Assembly (NCBI RefSeq): GCF_014235785.1
Contig: NZ_CP060137.1
Coordinates: 1,178,001 to 1,242,000, forward strand
Length of the DNA stretch: 64,000 nucleotides
DNA from: Bacillus sp. PAMC26568
Lineage (GTDB): Bacteria; Bacillota; Bacilli; Bacillales; Bacillaceae
Direction: 5' to 3'
The notes beneath the pieces were generated by a model, which saw only the letters and a program-made list of their open reading frames with translations, was not told the origin of the DNA and ran no database searches. Positions within the stretch are counted from its first letter, which is position 1. Each line of letters opens with the position of its first letter. A program made the translations under genes and the position numbers. Below, one piece after another: positions 1 through 12,329 of the stretch.

Positions 1-2
1 CA

Positions 3-1184
3 GTCGCAGAAGGGATCTTTAATTATGATAATCCTGTTCATCTGCCGGGCTATCAGCCAAAAATGGAGCCGAATTACCTTCAGATCAGAAAGCTTGTCGA
101 AGCAGTAAGCAGTGCTAAAAAGCCAGTTATTCTAGCAGGTGCAGGCGTTCTGCATGCCAAGGCAAGCGAGCAATTAAAAAAATACGCAGAGCAGCAGCAC
201 ATTCCAGTCGCAAATACATTGCTCGGACTCGGAAGCTTCCCGGCAGATCATCCGCTCTTCCTTGGGATGGCAGGTATGCATGGTACATATACCGCAAATA
301 CGGCGTTATATGAATGTGATTTATTAATAAGTGTTGGAGCAAGGTTCGATGACAGGGTAACAGGAAATTTAAATCATTTTGCCAAAAGTGCGACGATTGC
401 TCACATTGATATCGATCCCGCTGAAATCGGTAAAGTAGTAGAAACGAAAATACCAGTAGTTGGAGATGCAAGACTTGTTCTTGAAAACTTAATTCACCAA
501 AATGGGAAACGCGGACAGCATGATGAATGGTATGCAGCCCTGCAGAGGAATAAAGCGGAAGCTCCCCTCTGGTATGAAAAGTCTGAAAAGGAATTAAAGC
601 CGCAGTATATGTTAGAACTCATTCATGAGTGGACAAACGGGGAAGCCATTATTTCAACAGATGTCGGACAGCATCAAATGTGGGCGGCACAATATTACCG
701 GCTGCAGCAGCCAAATCGCTGGGTAACGTCGGGAGGGCTTGGCACGATGGGGTTCGGATTGCCGGCAGCTATCGGAGCCCAGCTTGCAGAAAAAAATGCA
801 AATGTCGTCGCAATCCTTGGAGATGGCGGGTTTCAGATGACACTTCAGGAATTATCTGTTATCCACGAACTGAAATTACCGATTAAAGTGATTTTACTTA
901 ACAATGGAGTGCTTGGAATGGTCAGACAGTGGCAGGAAATTTTCTACGAGGAACGCTACTCACAATCCGTATTCCAGTCACAGCCTGATTTTGTGAAATT
1001 AGCGGAAGCGTACGGGATGAAAGGACTGAAAATTCAGACTGAAAAAGACTTCCCAGCTTTCAAACAGGCACTTTTATCAGATGAGCCGGTGTTAATCGAC
1101 GTAAATGTATGCCAAAAAGAAAATGTTTATCCAATGATTGCCCCAGGCAAAGGACTGCATGAAATGGTGGGTGTTAGACCGTGA
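3..1184 (+). CDS. ilvB: acetolactate synthase large subunit (5' truncated by window edge)
   Basis: Catalytic subunit of acetohydroxyacid synthase, the ThDP-dependent first common step of valine, leucine and isoleucine synthesis. The frame is open from base 3, before the first ATG at 63, and reads into a typical mid-protein sequence ([11 protein letters not shown]), so the gene starts outside the window. The ThDP-binding signature beginning GDGG and ending LLNNG is present near residues 275-305 of the visible part, with the C-terminal catalytic region intact. It overlaps ilvH by 4 nt (GTGA), so the subunits are translationally coupled. Regulation is upstream and not visible. Identification is secure. 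Confidence 0.95.
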   Translation, partial: VAEGIFNYDNPVHLPGYQPKMEPNYLQIRKLVEAVSSAKKPVILAGAGVLHAKASEQLKKYAEQQHIPVANTLLGLGSFPADHPLFLGMAGMHGTYTANTALYECDLLISVGARFDDRVTGNLNHFAKSATIAHIDIDPAEIGKVVETKIPVVGDARLVLENLIHQNGKRGQHDEWYAALQRNKAEAPLWYEKSEKELKPQYMLELIHEWTNGEAIISTDVGQHQMWAAQYYRLQQPNRWVTSGGLGTMGFGLPAAIGAQLAEKNANVVAILGDGGFQMTLQELSVIHELKLPIKVILLNNGVLGMVRQWQEIFYEERYSQSVFQSQPDFVKLAEAYGMKGLKIQTEKDFPAFKQALLSDEPVLIDVNVCQKENVYPMIAPGKGLHEMVGVRP

Positions 1185-1699
1185 AGCGAATCCTTACTTT
1201 AACTGTCAATAATCGCTCAGGTGTCCTAAATCGGATTACCGGTTTATTTACAAAGCGGCATTACAATATTGAAAGCATTACAGTTGGGCATGCAGAAATT
1301 GAAGGAATATCGAGAATGACCTTTGTCATCCATGTTGAAGACGAAAAAGAAGTTGAACAGATCACAAAGCAGCTAAATAAACAGATTGATGTTTTAAAAG
1401 TTCAGGATATTACGAATCAATCGATTGTCGCAAGAGAGCTTGCTCTTATAAAAGTGATTGCAGCTCCAGCAACAAGAATAGAGATTCAAGGTGTGATTGA
1501 GCCATTCCGTGCAACGGTCATCGACGTCAGCAAAGACAGCATTGTCATTCAAGTGACAGGAGAATCGGAAAAAATTGAAGCAATCATCGACCTATTGAGA
1601 CCATACGGAATCAAAGAAATTGCGAGAACTGGAACAACTGCATTCCCAAGAGGCACACAGCGTGCTGCAAATGGTGCAAAAACATATTCAATCGTCTAA
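1181..1699 (+). CDS. ilvH: acetolactate synthase small (regulatory) subunit
   Basis: Regulatory subunit that activates IlvB and confers valine feedback inhibition. 172 residues, normal for the family. The N-terminal ACT domain (about residues 2-78) starts [19 protein letters not shown], and a second alpha-beta domain follows. The start is GTG inside the ilvB stop, and the order ilvB-ilvH-ilvC is that of the B. subtilis ilv-leu operon. Nothing unusual is seen. Confidence 0.95.
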   Translation: MKRILTLTVNNRSGVLNRITGLFTKRHYNIESITVGHAEIEGISRMTFVIHVEDEKEVEQITKQLNKQIDVLKVQDITNQSIVARELALIKVIAAPATRIEIQGVIEPFRATVIDVSKDSIVIQVTGESEKIEAIIDLLRPYGIKEIARTGTTAFPRGTQRAANGAKTYSIV

Positions 1700-1713
1700 C
1701 TAATTGAAATTAA

Positions 1714-4282
<2,569 letters not shown>

Positions 4283-4309
4283 TACAAATCATGAAGGAGG
4301 CAGAATAAT

Positions 4310-5422
4310 ATGGAGAAGAAAATTGCGTTATTGCCGGGAGACGGTATTGGAAAAGAAGTTATGGATGGTGCTGTTGAAATTTTAAAAGCGATCGAAGAAC
4401 ATTACTATCATCGTTTTCATTTTCAATATGGATTGATTGGAGGAGCAGCGATTGATGAAATGAATTCTCCGCTTCCAAACGAAACGCTGCAAATGTGCAA
4501 GGATTCAGATGCTGTTCTGCTTGGTTCAGTCGGAGGTCCGAAATGGGATTCAAATCCCTCTCACTTAAGACCTGAAAAAGGATTGCTTGCACTTCGCAAA
4601 GAATTGGATCTTTATGCAAATCTTCGTCCAGTTCAAACAGTTGAAAGCCTGCTCGATTCTTCGCCTTTAAAGCGTGAATATGTGGAGGGTGTCGACTTCA
4701 TGATTGTAAGGGAACTAACAGGCGGATTGTACTTCGGAAAACCAAGTGAACGAAATGTGAAAAATGGCGAGCACACAGTAGTGGATACGCTGTTCTATAA
4801 ACGTGATGAAATGGAGCGCATCATTGAAAAGGCGTTTCAGCTGGCGCAAGACCGAAAAAAGAAAGTGACATCTGTGGATAAAGCAAATGTTTTAGAATCA
4901 AGCCGAATGTGGAGAGAAGTTGCAGAGGAAGTTTCAATGAAATATCCAGATGTTGATCTTCAGCATATGCTCGTTGATCATGCAGCGATGGCGCTAATAC
5001 ACAACCCGAAACAGTTTGATGTGATCGTAACGGAAAACATGTTTGGTGATATTCTAAGCGACGAGGCTTCTATGCTGACAGGATCACTTGGCATGCTCCC
5101 ATCAGCAAGTCTTTCAGCAACAGGACTTCACCTTTATGAGCCGGTTCATGGTTCTGCTCCTGATATCGCTGGCACAAACAAAGCAAATCCTGTTGCCATG
5201 ATTTTATCAACAGCTATGATGCTGAGACATTCATTCCAAATGGCAGAAGAAGCAGAAGCAATTGAAAATGCAGTAAAGCATGTACTGGATTCGGGGAAAA
5301 GAACAGCTGATTTAACAAGAAAAGGGGAAACACCTTTCTCCACATCCGAGCTTGTGGAAGAAATTAAAGCAGCACTTGCTGATGATCACACAATCTTCAA
5401 CATTATGGAAGCTTATGCATAA
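4310..5422 (+). CDS. leuB: 3-isopropylmalate dehydrogenase
   Basis: NAD-dependent oxidative decarboxylation of 3-isopropylmalate, third step of the leucine branch. 370 residues. Isocitrate/isopropylmalate dehydrogenase signatures are visible: LPGDGIGKEV at the N-terminus, RELTGGLYFG, and the metal/NAD motif TENMFGDILSDEASM. ATG is preceded by GAAGGAGG. A strong hairpin lies between its stop codon and leuC. Confidence 0.95.
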   Translation: MEKKIALLPGDGIGKEVMDGAVEILKAIEEHYYHRFHFQYGLIGGAAIDEMNSPLPNETLQMCKDSDAVLLGSVGGPKWDSNPSHLRPEKGLLALRKELDLYANLRPVQTVESLLDSSPLKREYVEGVDFMIVRELTGGLYFGKPSERNVKNGEHTVVDTLFYKRDEMERIIEKAFQLAQDRKKKVTSVDKANVLESSRMWREVAEEVSMKYPDVDLQHMLVDHAAMALIHNPKQFDVIVTENMFGDILSDEASMLTGSLGMLPSASLSATGLHLYEPVHGSAPDIAGTNKANPVAMILSTAMMLRHSFQMAEEAEAIENAVKHVLDSGKRTADLTRKGETPFSTSELVEEIKAALADDHTIFNIMEAYA

Positions 5423-5430
5423 GAAAAACC

Positions 5431-5457
5431 GGCGCTTTTCTTCTATATAAAAGCGCC
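5431..5457 (+). other. intercistronic hairpin between leuB and leuC
   Basis: A perfect 9-bp inverted repeat (GGCGCTTTT / AAAAGCGCC) around a 9-nt loop starts 8 bases after the leuB stop. The downstream bases are not a clean T run, so it looks more like an mRNA processing or stability element, or a weak attenuator, than a full terminator. The operon continues into leuC. Confidence 0.7.
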
Positions 5458-5492
5458 TGTCTCTTAATTGAAATTGAAGAGGGGGTATTTTT

Positions 5493-6932
5493 TTGAAAGC
5501 CAGAACGATCGTAGAAAAAATTTGGGATGATCATGTTGTTTATCATAAAGACGGTCAGCCAGATCTGCTGTATATAGATCTTCATCTGATTCATGAAGTT
5601 ACATCCCCGCAGGCATTTGAGGGTTTAAGGCAGAACGGAAGAAAGGTAAGAAGACCTGAAAATACATTTGCGACAATGGATCATAATATCCCCACAGTGA
5701 ACCGATTTGAAATAAAAGATGAAATTGCCAAAATGCAAGTGAGTGCGCTTGAAACCAATTGCCGGGAATTCGGAATCAGGCTTGCTGATTTGAACAGTAC
5801 GGATCAGGGAATTGTGCATGTAATCGGGCCTGAACTTGGTCTTACCTTGCCTGGAAAAACAATTGTATGCGGAGACAGTCATACATCTACACATGGAGCC
5901 TTTGGCGCGTTAGCTTTTGGAATAGGAACAAGTGAAGTGGAACATGTACTCGCAACTCAAACTTTATGGCAGCAAAAACCGAAAACATTAAACATTCATA
6001 TTAACGGATCTTTGAAAAAAGGGGTTACGGCAAAGGATGTTATTTTATATATTATCGGAACTTTTGGTGTCCGTTTCGGTACGGGGTATGTGATTGAATT
6101 TTCAGGTGAAGCCATTGAACAAATGACGATGGACGAACGAATGACTGTATGCAACATGTCAATCGAAGCTGGAGCTCGTGCAGGGCTGATCGCACCGGAT
6201 GAAAAGACATTTGAATATATAAAGAATCGTCAATATGCTCCGAAGGGCGAAGATTTAACGGCAGCTATTTCCTATTGGAAAGAACTTAAAAGCGATCCGG
6301 GAGCAGAGTATGACGACAGAATCACAGTCGAAGCTGCCGACATTTCGCCGATGGTCACTTGGGGAACGAATCCTGGAATGGCTGTCCCTGTTCATGAAAA
6401 AGTGCCTAACACAAGCATGTTCAATAAACATGAAGAAAAGCAGGAAGCAGAAAGAGCTTATTTCTACATGGGACTTGAACCTGATACACCTATCCAGGAA
6501 ATTGAGATTGATTACGTTTTTATCGGATCGTGCACAAATTCAAGAATAACGGATTTAAGACAGGCTGCTGAAGTCATTGAAAACAAGCGTGTCAATCCAT
6601 CAGTCCGTGCGATTGTCGTTCCAGGGTCTCAGCAGGTCAAACTTCAAGCCGAAGCAGAAGGATTGCATACCAAATTTATAGAAGCAGGATTTGAGTGGAG
6701 AGAATCTGGATGCAGCATGTGTTTAAGCATGAATGATGATATTGTGCCTGATGGAAAACGCTGTGCGTCAACATCAAACCGCAACTTTGAAGGCAGACAG
6801 GGAAAAGGAGCGCGAACACACCTAGTCAGTCCTGCTATGGCAGCAGCAGCAGCTTTATTCGGGAGATTCGTTGATGTAAGAGAATTGGCAGGAGGGATTG
6901 CTAATGGAAGCATTTCAAGTGCACAAGGGTAA
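5493..6932 (+). CDS. leuC: 3-isopropylmalate dehydratase large subunit
   Basis: Aconitase-family subunit binding the [4Fe-4S] cluster; with LeuD it isomerises 2- to 3-isopropylmalate. Cluster cysteine motifs are visible: GSCTNSR and GCSMCLSMN in the C-terminal half, and [13 protein letters not shown] earlier. 479 residues, normal. The start is TTG at 5493 behind AGAGGGGG; no in-frame ATG precedes conserved [11 protein letters not shown]. The last 29 nt overlap leuD. Confidence 0.94.
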   Translation: MKARTIVEKIWDDHVVYHKDGQPDLLYIDLHLIHEVTSPQAFEGLRQNGRKVRRPENTFATMDHNIPTVNRFEIKDEIAKMQVSALETNCREFGIRLADLNSTDQGIVHVIGPELGLTLPGKTIVCGDSHTSTHGAFGALAFGIGTSEVEHVLATQTLWQQKPKTLNIHINGSLKKGVTAKDVILYIIGTFGVRFGTGYVIEFSGEAIEQMTMDERMTVCNMSIEAGARAGLIAPDEKTFEYIKNRQYAPKGEDLTAAISYWKELKSDPGAEYDDRITVEAADISPMVTWGTNPGMAVPVHEKVPNTSMFNKHEEKQEAERAYFYMGLEPDTPIQEIEIDYVFIGSCTNSRITDLRQAAEVIENKRVNPSVRAIVVPGSQQVKLQAEAEGLHTKFIEAGFEWRESGCSMCLSMNDDIVPDGKRCASTSNRNFEGRQGKGARTHLVSPAMAAAAALFGRFVDVRELAGGIANGSISSAQG

Positions 6933-7500
6933 ATTGGCAGTATTAAACCGTTCAAATGTTGACACAGACCAAATTATTCCGAAGCAATTTTTAAAAAGAA
7001 TTGAACGGACCGGATACGGAAGATTTGCATTCTTTGACTGGCGGTATTTAAATGACGGATCCGATAATCCAGAGTTTGAATTAAATAAGCCTGAAGCAGC
7101 AGGAGCAAGCATTTTAGTGGCAGGTGAAAATTTCGGCTGCGGTTCATCAAGGGAACATGCACCTTGGGCTCTCGGAGACTATGGTTTTAAAGTGATCATC
7201 GCACCTTCCTTTGCCGATATCTTTCATCAAAATTGCTTAAAAAATGGATTGCTTCCTATTAGAGTGGAAGAAGAATTTCATCAGAAATTAATTGAGAAGG
7301 CGAGGCAGCCTCATTTTGAGTGTATGATTGACCTTGAGAAGCAGGAAATATCCGAAGGAACAGACGTCCTGTATTCGTTCTCAATCGATCCATATTGGAA
7401 AGATATGCTGATTAATGGTCATGATGAAATTTCCCTGACTTTCATGTATGACGAACAGATTAAAACCTATGAAAAAAGAAGAAGAGTCTGGCTGGCATAA
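6904..7500 (+). CDS. leuD: 3-isopropylmalate dehydratase small subunit
   Basis: Swivelling small subunit of isopropylmalate isomerase. Motifs [13 protein letters not shown] and [17 protein letters not shown] are diagnostic. A TTG at 6898 extends the frame, but the ribosome site AGGAGGG (6890-6896) is correctly spaced only for ATG 6904, giving 198 residues starting [10 protein letters not shown]. It is the last gene of the ilv-leu operon; a terminator uses its final codons as the left arm. Confidence 0.94.
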   Translation: MEAFQVHKGKLAVLNRSNVDTDQIIPKQFLKRIERTGYGRFAFFDWRYLNDGSDNPEFELNKPEAAGASILVAGENFGCGSSREHAPWALGDYGFKVIIAPSFADIFHQNCLKNGLLPIRVEEEFHQKLIEKARQPHFECMIDLEKQEISEGTDVLYSFSIDPYWKDMLINGHDEISLTFMYDEQIKTYEKRRRVWLA

Positions 7501-7530
7501 TTGCTGGACTCTCTTCTTTTCTTGTTTTCT
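7473..7530 (+). terminator. ilv-leu operon terminator
   Basis: An AG-rich arm in the last leuD codons (AAAAGAAGAAGAGTC) pairs with the CT-rich arm GACTCTCTTCTTTT after the stop, with one bulge, and is followed by further T-rich sequence. Intrinsic terminator ending the operon. Confidence 0.75.
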
Positions 7531-7583
7531 AAAGGATCCATTGGTACACTTGAAGGCAAATAGCATGCCGGAGATGATTCTTA

Positions 7584-8594
7584 ATGATGGATGAAAAGAA
7601 AAAGAGAAAAGTCATTCCCTTCCCTAATTTAAGCGAACGTTTAGTTGATAAAGGATTGGAAGCGCTGAAAAATAAACAATTTAAAGAAGCACTCAATCTT
7701 TTTTATGAGGTTCGTGAGCTAGGAGAGGAAAGGGCTGAAATTCATCTCGGAATTGCCTTATGTTTAATGGAACTTGGGGAACTGGAAGAAGCGAAAGCTG
7801 TTTGCCGCAGAATGCTTCACGAAGACATTGGTGATTATTTTACTGTCCTGCAGGTATATTTAACGATATTGATCCAATTGAGGCAGTATGGTGAAGTGCA
7901 GCAGACGATTGAAGCTGTTCTTCAAGAAAATCATTTGCCTCATGATCAGGCGGAGCATTTTTATAAGCTGCTTGATTTCAGCCGGAAAATGAACGAAGAC
8001 GAAGAATTGCATTCTTTAGAGGACGAAGAAAACGAAGAATGGACAGAACCAAGAAATTTGCTGGAGAATATTAATCAGCAGGTTGCCTATATTCAATCGT
8101 TAAAGGACAGAAATGTATCAAGGCATATGATGCAGCTGCAATCAATCTTAAAGGATGCAAGAAGCCATCCTGTTGTGCAATCGATGATTCTTCATCTTTT
8201 AATGGAAAATGAAATTTCAAAAGAGGTCAAGATCGTTAAGTTCGGAAAAACGATGTCGCTTATCCCTGCAGAGCTTGAGGATTTATCAGAGCTGCCATTT
8301 ACTAAAAAGGTCCTTAATGTATTGGACGATATTCTTGGTGCAGAGAACCCTTCCCTTTTTGAAGCTGTCAAAGAATTATGGATTCGTCATTTGTACGTAT
8401 TATTTCCTTTTTTGCCAGAACCTGCAGAAGCAAAATTGTGGGCGGCTGCACTTCATTCTGTCGGCTACGAAATGCATGGCATTGCAGCGCCGCCAGAAGA
8501 GGTCTCTTATACATACGAAGTAAAACAAAGCATGCTCGCGGAAGCAGCGGGAAAAATTTATGAAATAGAAGAAATTTCTTATTTGCAAATCTAA
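7584..8594 (+). CDS. ysoA: TPR-repeat protein YsoA
   Basis: 336-residue cytoplasmic protein with tetratricopeptide-like helical pairs around residues 18-130 (EALKNKQFKEALNLFYEV, then GELEEAKAVCRRML). TPRs mediate protein-protein contacts; no enzymatic motif is seen. Placement between leuD and tig matches ysoA of B. subtilis, whose function I do not know. GGAGAT at 7570-7575 supports ATG 7584; ATG 7587 is the alternative. Confidence 0.8.
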   Translation: MMDEKKKRKVIPFPNLSERLVDKGLEALKNKQFKEALNLFYEVRELGEERAEIHLGIALCLMELGELEEAKAVCRRMLHEDIGDYFTVLQVYLTILIQLRQYGEVQQTIEAVLQENHLPHDQAEHFYKLLDFSRKMNEDEELHSLEDEENEEWTEPRNLLENINQQVAYIQSLKDRNVSRHMMQLQSILKDARSHPVVQSMILHLLMENEISKEVKIVKFGKTMSLIPAELEDLSELPFTKKVLNVLDDILGAENPSLFEAVKELWIRHLYVLFPFLPEPAEAKLWAAALHSVGYEMHGIAAPPEEVSYTYEVKQSMLAEAAGKIYEIEEISYLQI

Positions 8595-8602
8595 CGTATA
8601 TG

Positions 8603-8630
8603 TTGAAAGGAATTTTTTCTATGTTATAAT
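8603..8630 (+). promoter_or_regulatory. sigma-A-type promoter for tig
   Basis: TTGAAA (8603-8608) and TATAAT (8625-8630) separated by 16 bp, directly after ysoA. It would give a leader of about 190 nt before tig. Confidence 0.65.
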
Positions 8631-8826
8631 AAAATGGTTGTAAAATGATGATTCCCTGTCCATGCGTAAAGCAGGCGGGCTTCATATACTACACTGGCCG
8701 ATTTAGTAATTTATCTACATAGAGGTATAACAAATTTATCACTTGTTCAAAATGGACAAGGCATACTTTGTTCGTACCTGACTTAGATTATGACACTATT
8801 TCAATAGATTTTTTGGAGGGAAACAT

Positions 8827-10113
8827 ATGTCTGCAAAATGGGAAAAGTTAGAGGGTAATCAAGGCGTTCTGACAGTAGAAGTTGATGCGGAAACGTTCAG
8901 CAAAGCCCTTGATGAAGCATTTAAAAAAGTATCAAAACAAGTAAATATTCCTGGTTTCCGTAAAGGTAAAATTCCGCGCGGAATGTTTGAACAGCGTTTT
9001 GGCGCAGAATCACTTTATCAAGATGCTTTGGATATCATTCTTCCAGAAGCATATCCTCAAGCAGTTGAAGAGGCTGGCATTGAGCCAATCGACCGTCCTG
9101 AAATCGATGTTGAACAAATCGAAAAAGGCAAAAACTTAATTTTCACTGCAAAAGTGATTGTTAAGCCCGAAGTGAAATTGGGCGAATACAAAGGTCTTGA
9201 AGTAGAAAAGATCGATGCTGAAGTATCTGAAGAAGATGTAGATGCTGAATTGAAATCATTGCAGGAGCGTCATGCTGAACTTGTTGTAAAAGAAGACGGC
9301 GCAGTTGAAGATGGCGATACAGTAGTGATTGACTTTGAAGGTTTCGTCGATGGTGAAGCATTCGAAGGCGGAACTGCAGAAAACTACACACTTGAAATCG
9401 GTTCAGGTTCTTTCATTCCTGGCTTTGAAGAGCAGCTTGTAGGCTTAGAGGCTAACGGAGAGAAAGATGTAGAAGTAACATTCCCTGAAGAATATCACGC
9501 TGAAAACCTTGCTGGAAAACCTGCAACGTTTAAAGTGAAACTTCATGAAATCAAAGCGAAAGAACTTCCTGCTTTAGACGATGAATTTGCTAAAGATGTT
9601 GACGAAGAAGTTGAAACTCTTGAAGCATTAAAAGAGAAAACAAAAAATCGCTTAGAAGAAACTAGAAAAGCTGAAGCAGAAAATGCACTTCGTGATGCGC
9701 TTGTAGACAAAGCTTCTGATAATGCTGAAGTGGACATTCCTCAAATATTGATCGAAAACGAAGTAAACCGCATGATGCAAGAGTTTGAACAGCGTTTGCA
9801 AGCTCAAGGCATGAACCTTGAATTATACTTCCAATTCTCTGGTCAAGATGAAGATGCTTTAAAAGAGCAAATGAAAGAAGATGCTTCTAAACGCGTGAAG
9901 TACAACTTGACTCTTGAAGCAATTGCTAAAGCTGAAAACATCGAAGTAACAGATGAAGAAGTTGATGCAGAAGTTGCTAAAATGGCAGAAATGTACAACA
10001 TGCCTGTTGACAGCATCAAGCAAGCTCTAGGATCTGTTGATGGATTAAAAGAAGATCTTAAAGTACGCAAAGCAATCGACTTTCTTGTTGAAAACAGCAA
10101 AGATGCTGCATAA
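8827..10113 (+). CDS. tig: trigger factor (ribosome-bound chaperone, prolyl isomerase)
   Basis: Binds at the ribosomal tunnel exit and shields nascent chains. 428 residues with the three standard parts: ribosome-binding domain with the signature GFRKGK at residues 43-48, FKBP-type prolyl isomerase domain around 160-245 ([14 protein letters not shown]), and the helical C-terminal chaperone domain. Ribosome site TGGAGGG precedes ATG by 7 nt. Monocistronic by its own promoter and terminator, upstream of clpX as in B. subtilis. Confidence 0.96.
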   Translation: MSAKWEKLEGNQGVLTVEVDAETFSKALDEAFKKVSKQVNIPGFRKGKIPRGMFEQRFGAESLYQDALDIILPEAYPQAVEEAGIEPIDRPEIDVEQIEKGKNLIFTAKVIVKPEVKLGEYKGLEVEKIDAEVSEEDVDAELKSLQERHAELVVKEDGAVEDGDTVVIDFEGFVDGEAFEGGTAENYTLEIGSGSFIPGFEEQLVGLEANGEKDVEVTFPEEYHAENLAGKPATFKVKLHEIKAKELPALDDEFAKDVDEEVETLEALKEKTKNRLEETRKAEAENALRDALVDKASDNAEVDIPQILIENEVNRMMQEFEQRLQAQGMNLELYFQFSGQDEDALKEQMKEDASKRVKYNLTLEAIAKAENIEVTDEEVDAEVAKMAEMYNMPVDSIKQALGSVDGLKEDLKVRKAIDFLVENSKDAA

Positions 10114-10127
10114 TAGATAAAAAAGAA

Positions 10128-10160
10128 ACAAGGCGCGAGATGATCGTGCCTTGTTTTATA
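10128..10160 (+). terminator. tig terminator
   Basis: Stem ACAAGGCGCGA / TCGTGCCTTGT (one G-U pair) with a 5-nt loop followed by TTTTA, just after the tig stop. Confidence 0.8.
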
Positions 10161-10379
10161 AATAAGATTTATTTTTACCGGCAATGGGTACTATATAATT
10201 ACCGCATGCTACATACATATAAAGGTAACAAATGATTACATGAATAAAACATGTTCTATTTTTTTCAGGCAGGCAAGGATTTTGAAACGGGAAAGCGAAT
10301 ACTATATAAACACTCTAACTTCCTGAATTTAAAAACTGTTTTGTCAGAGTGGTTTTATTTCCAGTAATCTACATACTTA

Positions 10380-10388
10380 TGGTACAAT
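10380..10388 (+). promoter_or_regulatory. possible clpX promoter (extended -10) in the tig-clpX gap
   Basis: The 460-bp gap between tig and clpX holds the tig terminator, this TGGTACAAT extended -10 with a poor -35, and an unusually GC-rich patch at about 10429-10436 within AT-rich DNA. No gene is seen in the gap. It would give a clpX leader of about 180 nt. Confidence 0.4.
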
Positions 10389-10573
10389 GCAATACATACC
10401 AAATTTCAAGTTTTTGACCGCTGCGGCCGGCGGACGAAGGTAAGTTACGTGATATTCATTCCCATTACCTTTATACTTATGGATAGAAAGAAAAAAGATC
10501 ATCCAGAAATGCAGCTCCTATAGATGAAGATGTATGGGTACTTTGATGATACAAAGATATAAGGGGTGAAAAC

Positions 10574-11839
10574 ATGTTTAAATTTAATGACGAAAAAGGT
10601 CAGCTTAAATGTTCATTTTGCGGTAAAACTCAAGACCAGGTTCGTAAATTAGTTGCAGGACCAGGTGTCTATATATGTGACGAGTGTATTGAACTTTGTA
10701 CAGAAATTGTTGAAGAAGAGCTGGGAACAGAAGAGGAAGTTGAATTTAAAGATGTTCCAAAACCGAAAGAAATTCGCGAAATTTTAGACGAATATGTTAT
10801 CGGTCAGGAACAAGCAAAAAAGAGTCTTGCGGTAGCGGTTTATAACCATTACAAACGAATCAATTCAAACAGCAAGATCGATGATGTGGAATTGTCTAAG
10901 AGCAACATCGCAATGATTGGTCCTACAGGAAGCGGTAAAACATTGCTTGCTCAAACATTGGCCCGTATTCTTAATGTTCCTTTTGCCATTGCAGATGCTA
11001 CATCTTTAACTGAAGCTGGATATGTCGGGGAAGATGTTGAAAACATTCTCTTAAAATTGATTCAAGCTGCAGATTATGATGTAGAGAAAGCTGAAAAAGG
11101 CATTATTTACATTGATGAAATTGATAAGGTTGCCCGCAAGTCTGAAAATCCATCGATTACACGTGATGTATCTGGTGAAGGTGTTCAGCAGGCGCTTCTT
11201 AAAATTCTTGAAGGTACGGTTGCAAGTGTACCTCCACAAGGCGGACGCAAACACCCGCATCAAGAATTTATTCAAATTGATACAACAAACATCTTGTTTA
11301 TCTGCGGCGGAGCTTTCGATGGCATCGAGCAGATTGTCAAACGCCGTTTAGGCCAAAAGGTTATCGGCTTTGGCTCTGAGAAAAAAGAAGATGAATTGGA
11401 TCAAAAAATGCTTCTTTCAAAAGTGCTGCCGGAAGATCTGCTTCGTTTTGGACTTATTCCGGAATTCATCGGCCGTTTGCCTGTCATCGCAAGCCTTCAG
11501 CCTTTAGATGAAGAAGCATTGGTTGAAATTTTAACAAAACCTAAAAATGCTTTAGTGAAGCAATATCAGAAAATGCTTGATCTAGATGGCGTAGAACTTG
11601 AATTTGAAGAAAATGCGCTTATGGAAATCTCGAAAAAAGCGATTGAACGTAAAACAGGAGCACGCGGACTGCGTTCTATTATTGAAGGACTAATGCTAGA
11701 AGTTATGTTCGAGCTTCCTTCACGTGATGATATTACGAAATGTGTGGTCACTGCTGAAACAGTAACAGATAAAGTTCCCCCTAAGCTTGTGCTGAATGAT
11801 GGCACGATCATCGAGGAAGACACAAAAACATCTGCATAA
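10574..11839 (+). CDS. clpX: ATP-dependent Clp protease ATP-binding subunit ClpX
   Basis: AAA+ unfoldase that recognises substrates and feeds them to ClpP. The N-terminal zinc-binding domain has Cys13, Cys16, Cys35 and Cys38; Walker A GPTGSGKT is at residues 116-123, Walker B is IIYIDEIDK, and the C-terminal AAA small domain contains TGARGLRSI. 421 residues, as in relatives. AAGGGGTG precedes ATG. It lies between tig and lonB, the usual Bacillus order. Confidence 0.97.
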   Translation: MFKFNDEKGQLKCSFCGKTQDQVRKLVAGPGVYICDECIELCTEIVEEELGTEEEVEFKDVPKPKEIREILDEYVIGQEQAKKSLAVAVYNHYKRINSNSKIDDVELSKSNIAMIGPTGSGKTLLAQTLARILNVPFAIADATSLTEAGYVGEDVENILLKLIQAADYDVEKAEKGIIYIDEIDKVARKSENPSITRDVSGEGVQQALLKILEGTVASVPPQGGRKHPHQEFIQIDTTNILFICGGAFDGIEQIVKRRLGQKVIGFGSEKKEDELDQKMLLSKVLPEDLLRFGLIPEFIGRLPVIASLQPLDEEALVEILTKPKNALVKQYQKMLDLDGVELEFEENALMEISKKAIERKTGARGLRSIIEGLMLEVMFELPSRDDITKCVVTAETVTDKVPPKLVLNDGTIIEEDTKTSA

Positions 11840-11843
11840 TTAG

Positions 11844-11960
11844 AAAAGCGCAAGAGCCCGTTTAGCACAGGCATGACAGAAAAGAATCCGCCAGAAAAGT
11901 CCGGGTTTGACTTTTCCTGCGGATTTGTTCTGGCCGGAGAGTTGGGTGATTCCGCTCGCC
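11844..11960 (+). repeat. dispersed intergenic repeat, copy A
   Basis: Begins AAAAGCGCAAGAGCC and contains AAAAGTC-cgggttt-GACTTTT, a small hairpin. Homologous to copies at 18151-18262 and 48022-48118, which are in the opposite orientation. Lies between the clpX stop and the clpX terminator. Confidence 0.75.
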
Positions 11961-11996
11961 ATCAATGCGCAAAATTTTATACATTATAACCATTTT

Positions 11997-12033
11997 AAAA
12001 AGCCTTGCAGAATAATTCTGCAAGGCTTTTTTT
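11997..12033 (+). terminator. clpX terminator
   Basis: 15-bp or longer stem (AAAAGCCTTGCAGAA / TTCTGCAAGGCTTTT) with a 3-nt loop followed by a run of seven T. Strong intrinsic terminator. Confidence 0.92.
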
Positions 12034-12152
12034 GTTTTGGAAATAATAAAAGGAAATGATCTGCCACAGCTATACGATTAACCACTGTGAAAAAGACAAT
12101 TGCTCTGAAAAAGCAGATTAATTGATGCTTGTATTCTCAATGCGCAAATTAA

Positions 12153-12191
12153 CCTTGGTCAATTCCTGTTTTCATCTCGAACTGACCAAGG
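12153..12191 (+). other. second hairpin in the clpX-lonB gap
   Basis: Perfect 9-bp inverted repeat CCTTGGTCA / TGACCAAGG around a 21-nt loop, followed by CGCTTTTGTT. The 490-bp gap between clpX and lonB holds repeat copy A, the clpX terminator, this hairpin and the lonB promoter; no ORF is seen. It could be a second terminator or the end of a small RNA. Confidence 0.45.
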
Positions 12192-12263
12192 CGCTTTTGT
12201 TCTATGTGTGAAAGACTGATAATTTTTATACATAAATCTCGAAATTATAGTTAATATATTCAC

Positions 12264-12293
12264 GTTTATTCAAGAACCCCCTCGGAGATACTA
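12264..12293 (+). promoter_or_regulatory. sigma-F-type forespore promoter for lonB
   Basis: GTTTA (12264-12268), exactly 15 bp, then GGAGATACTA (12284-12293). This fits the sigma-F consensus GYWTA-N15-GGNRANANTW at every defined position and lies 36 bp before the lonB start. lonB is a forespore gene in B. subtilis. Confidence 0.75.
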
Positions 12294-12329
12294 GCTTATA
12301 AATATGACATCGCAGTAGGAGGGACCACT

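Noticed and set aside
10426-10445. GC-rich patch in the clpX leader as a possible riboswitch
   Set aside because: No stable symmetric stem or known aptamer sequence could be drawn; perhaps a fragment of a dispersed repeat.
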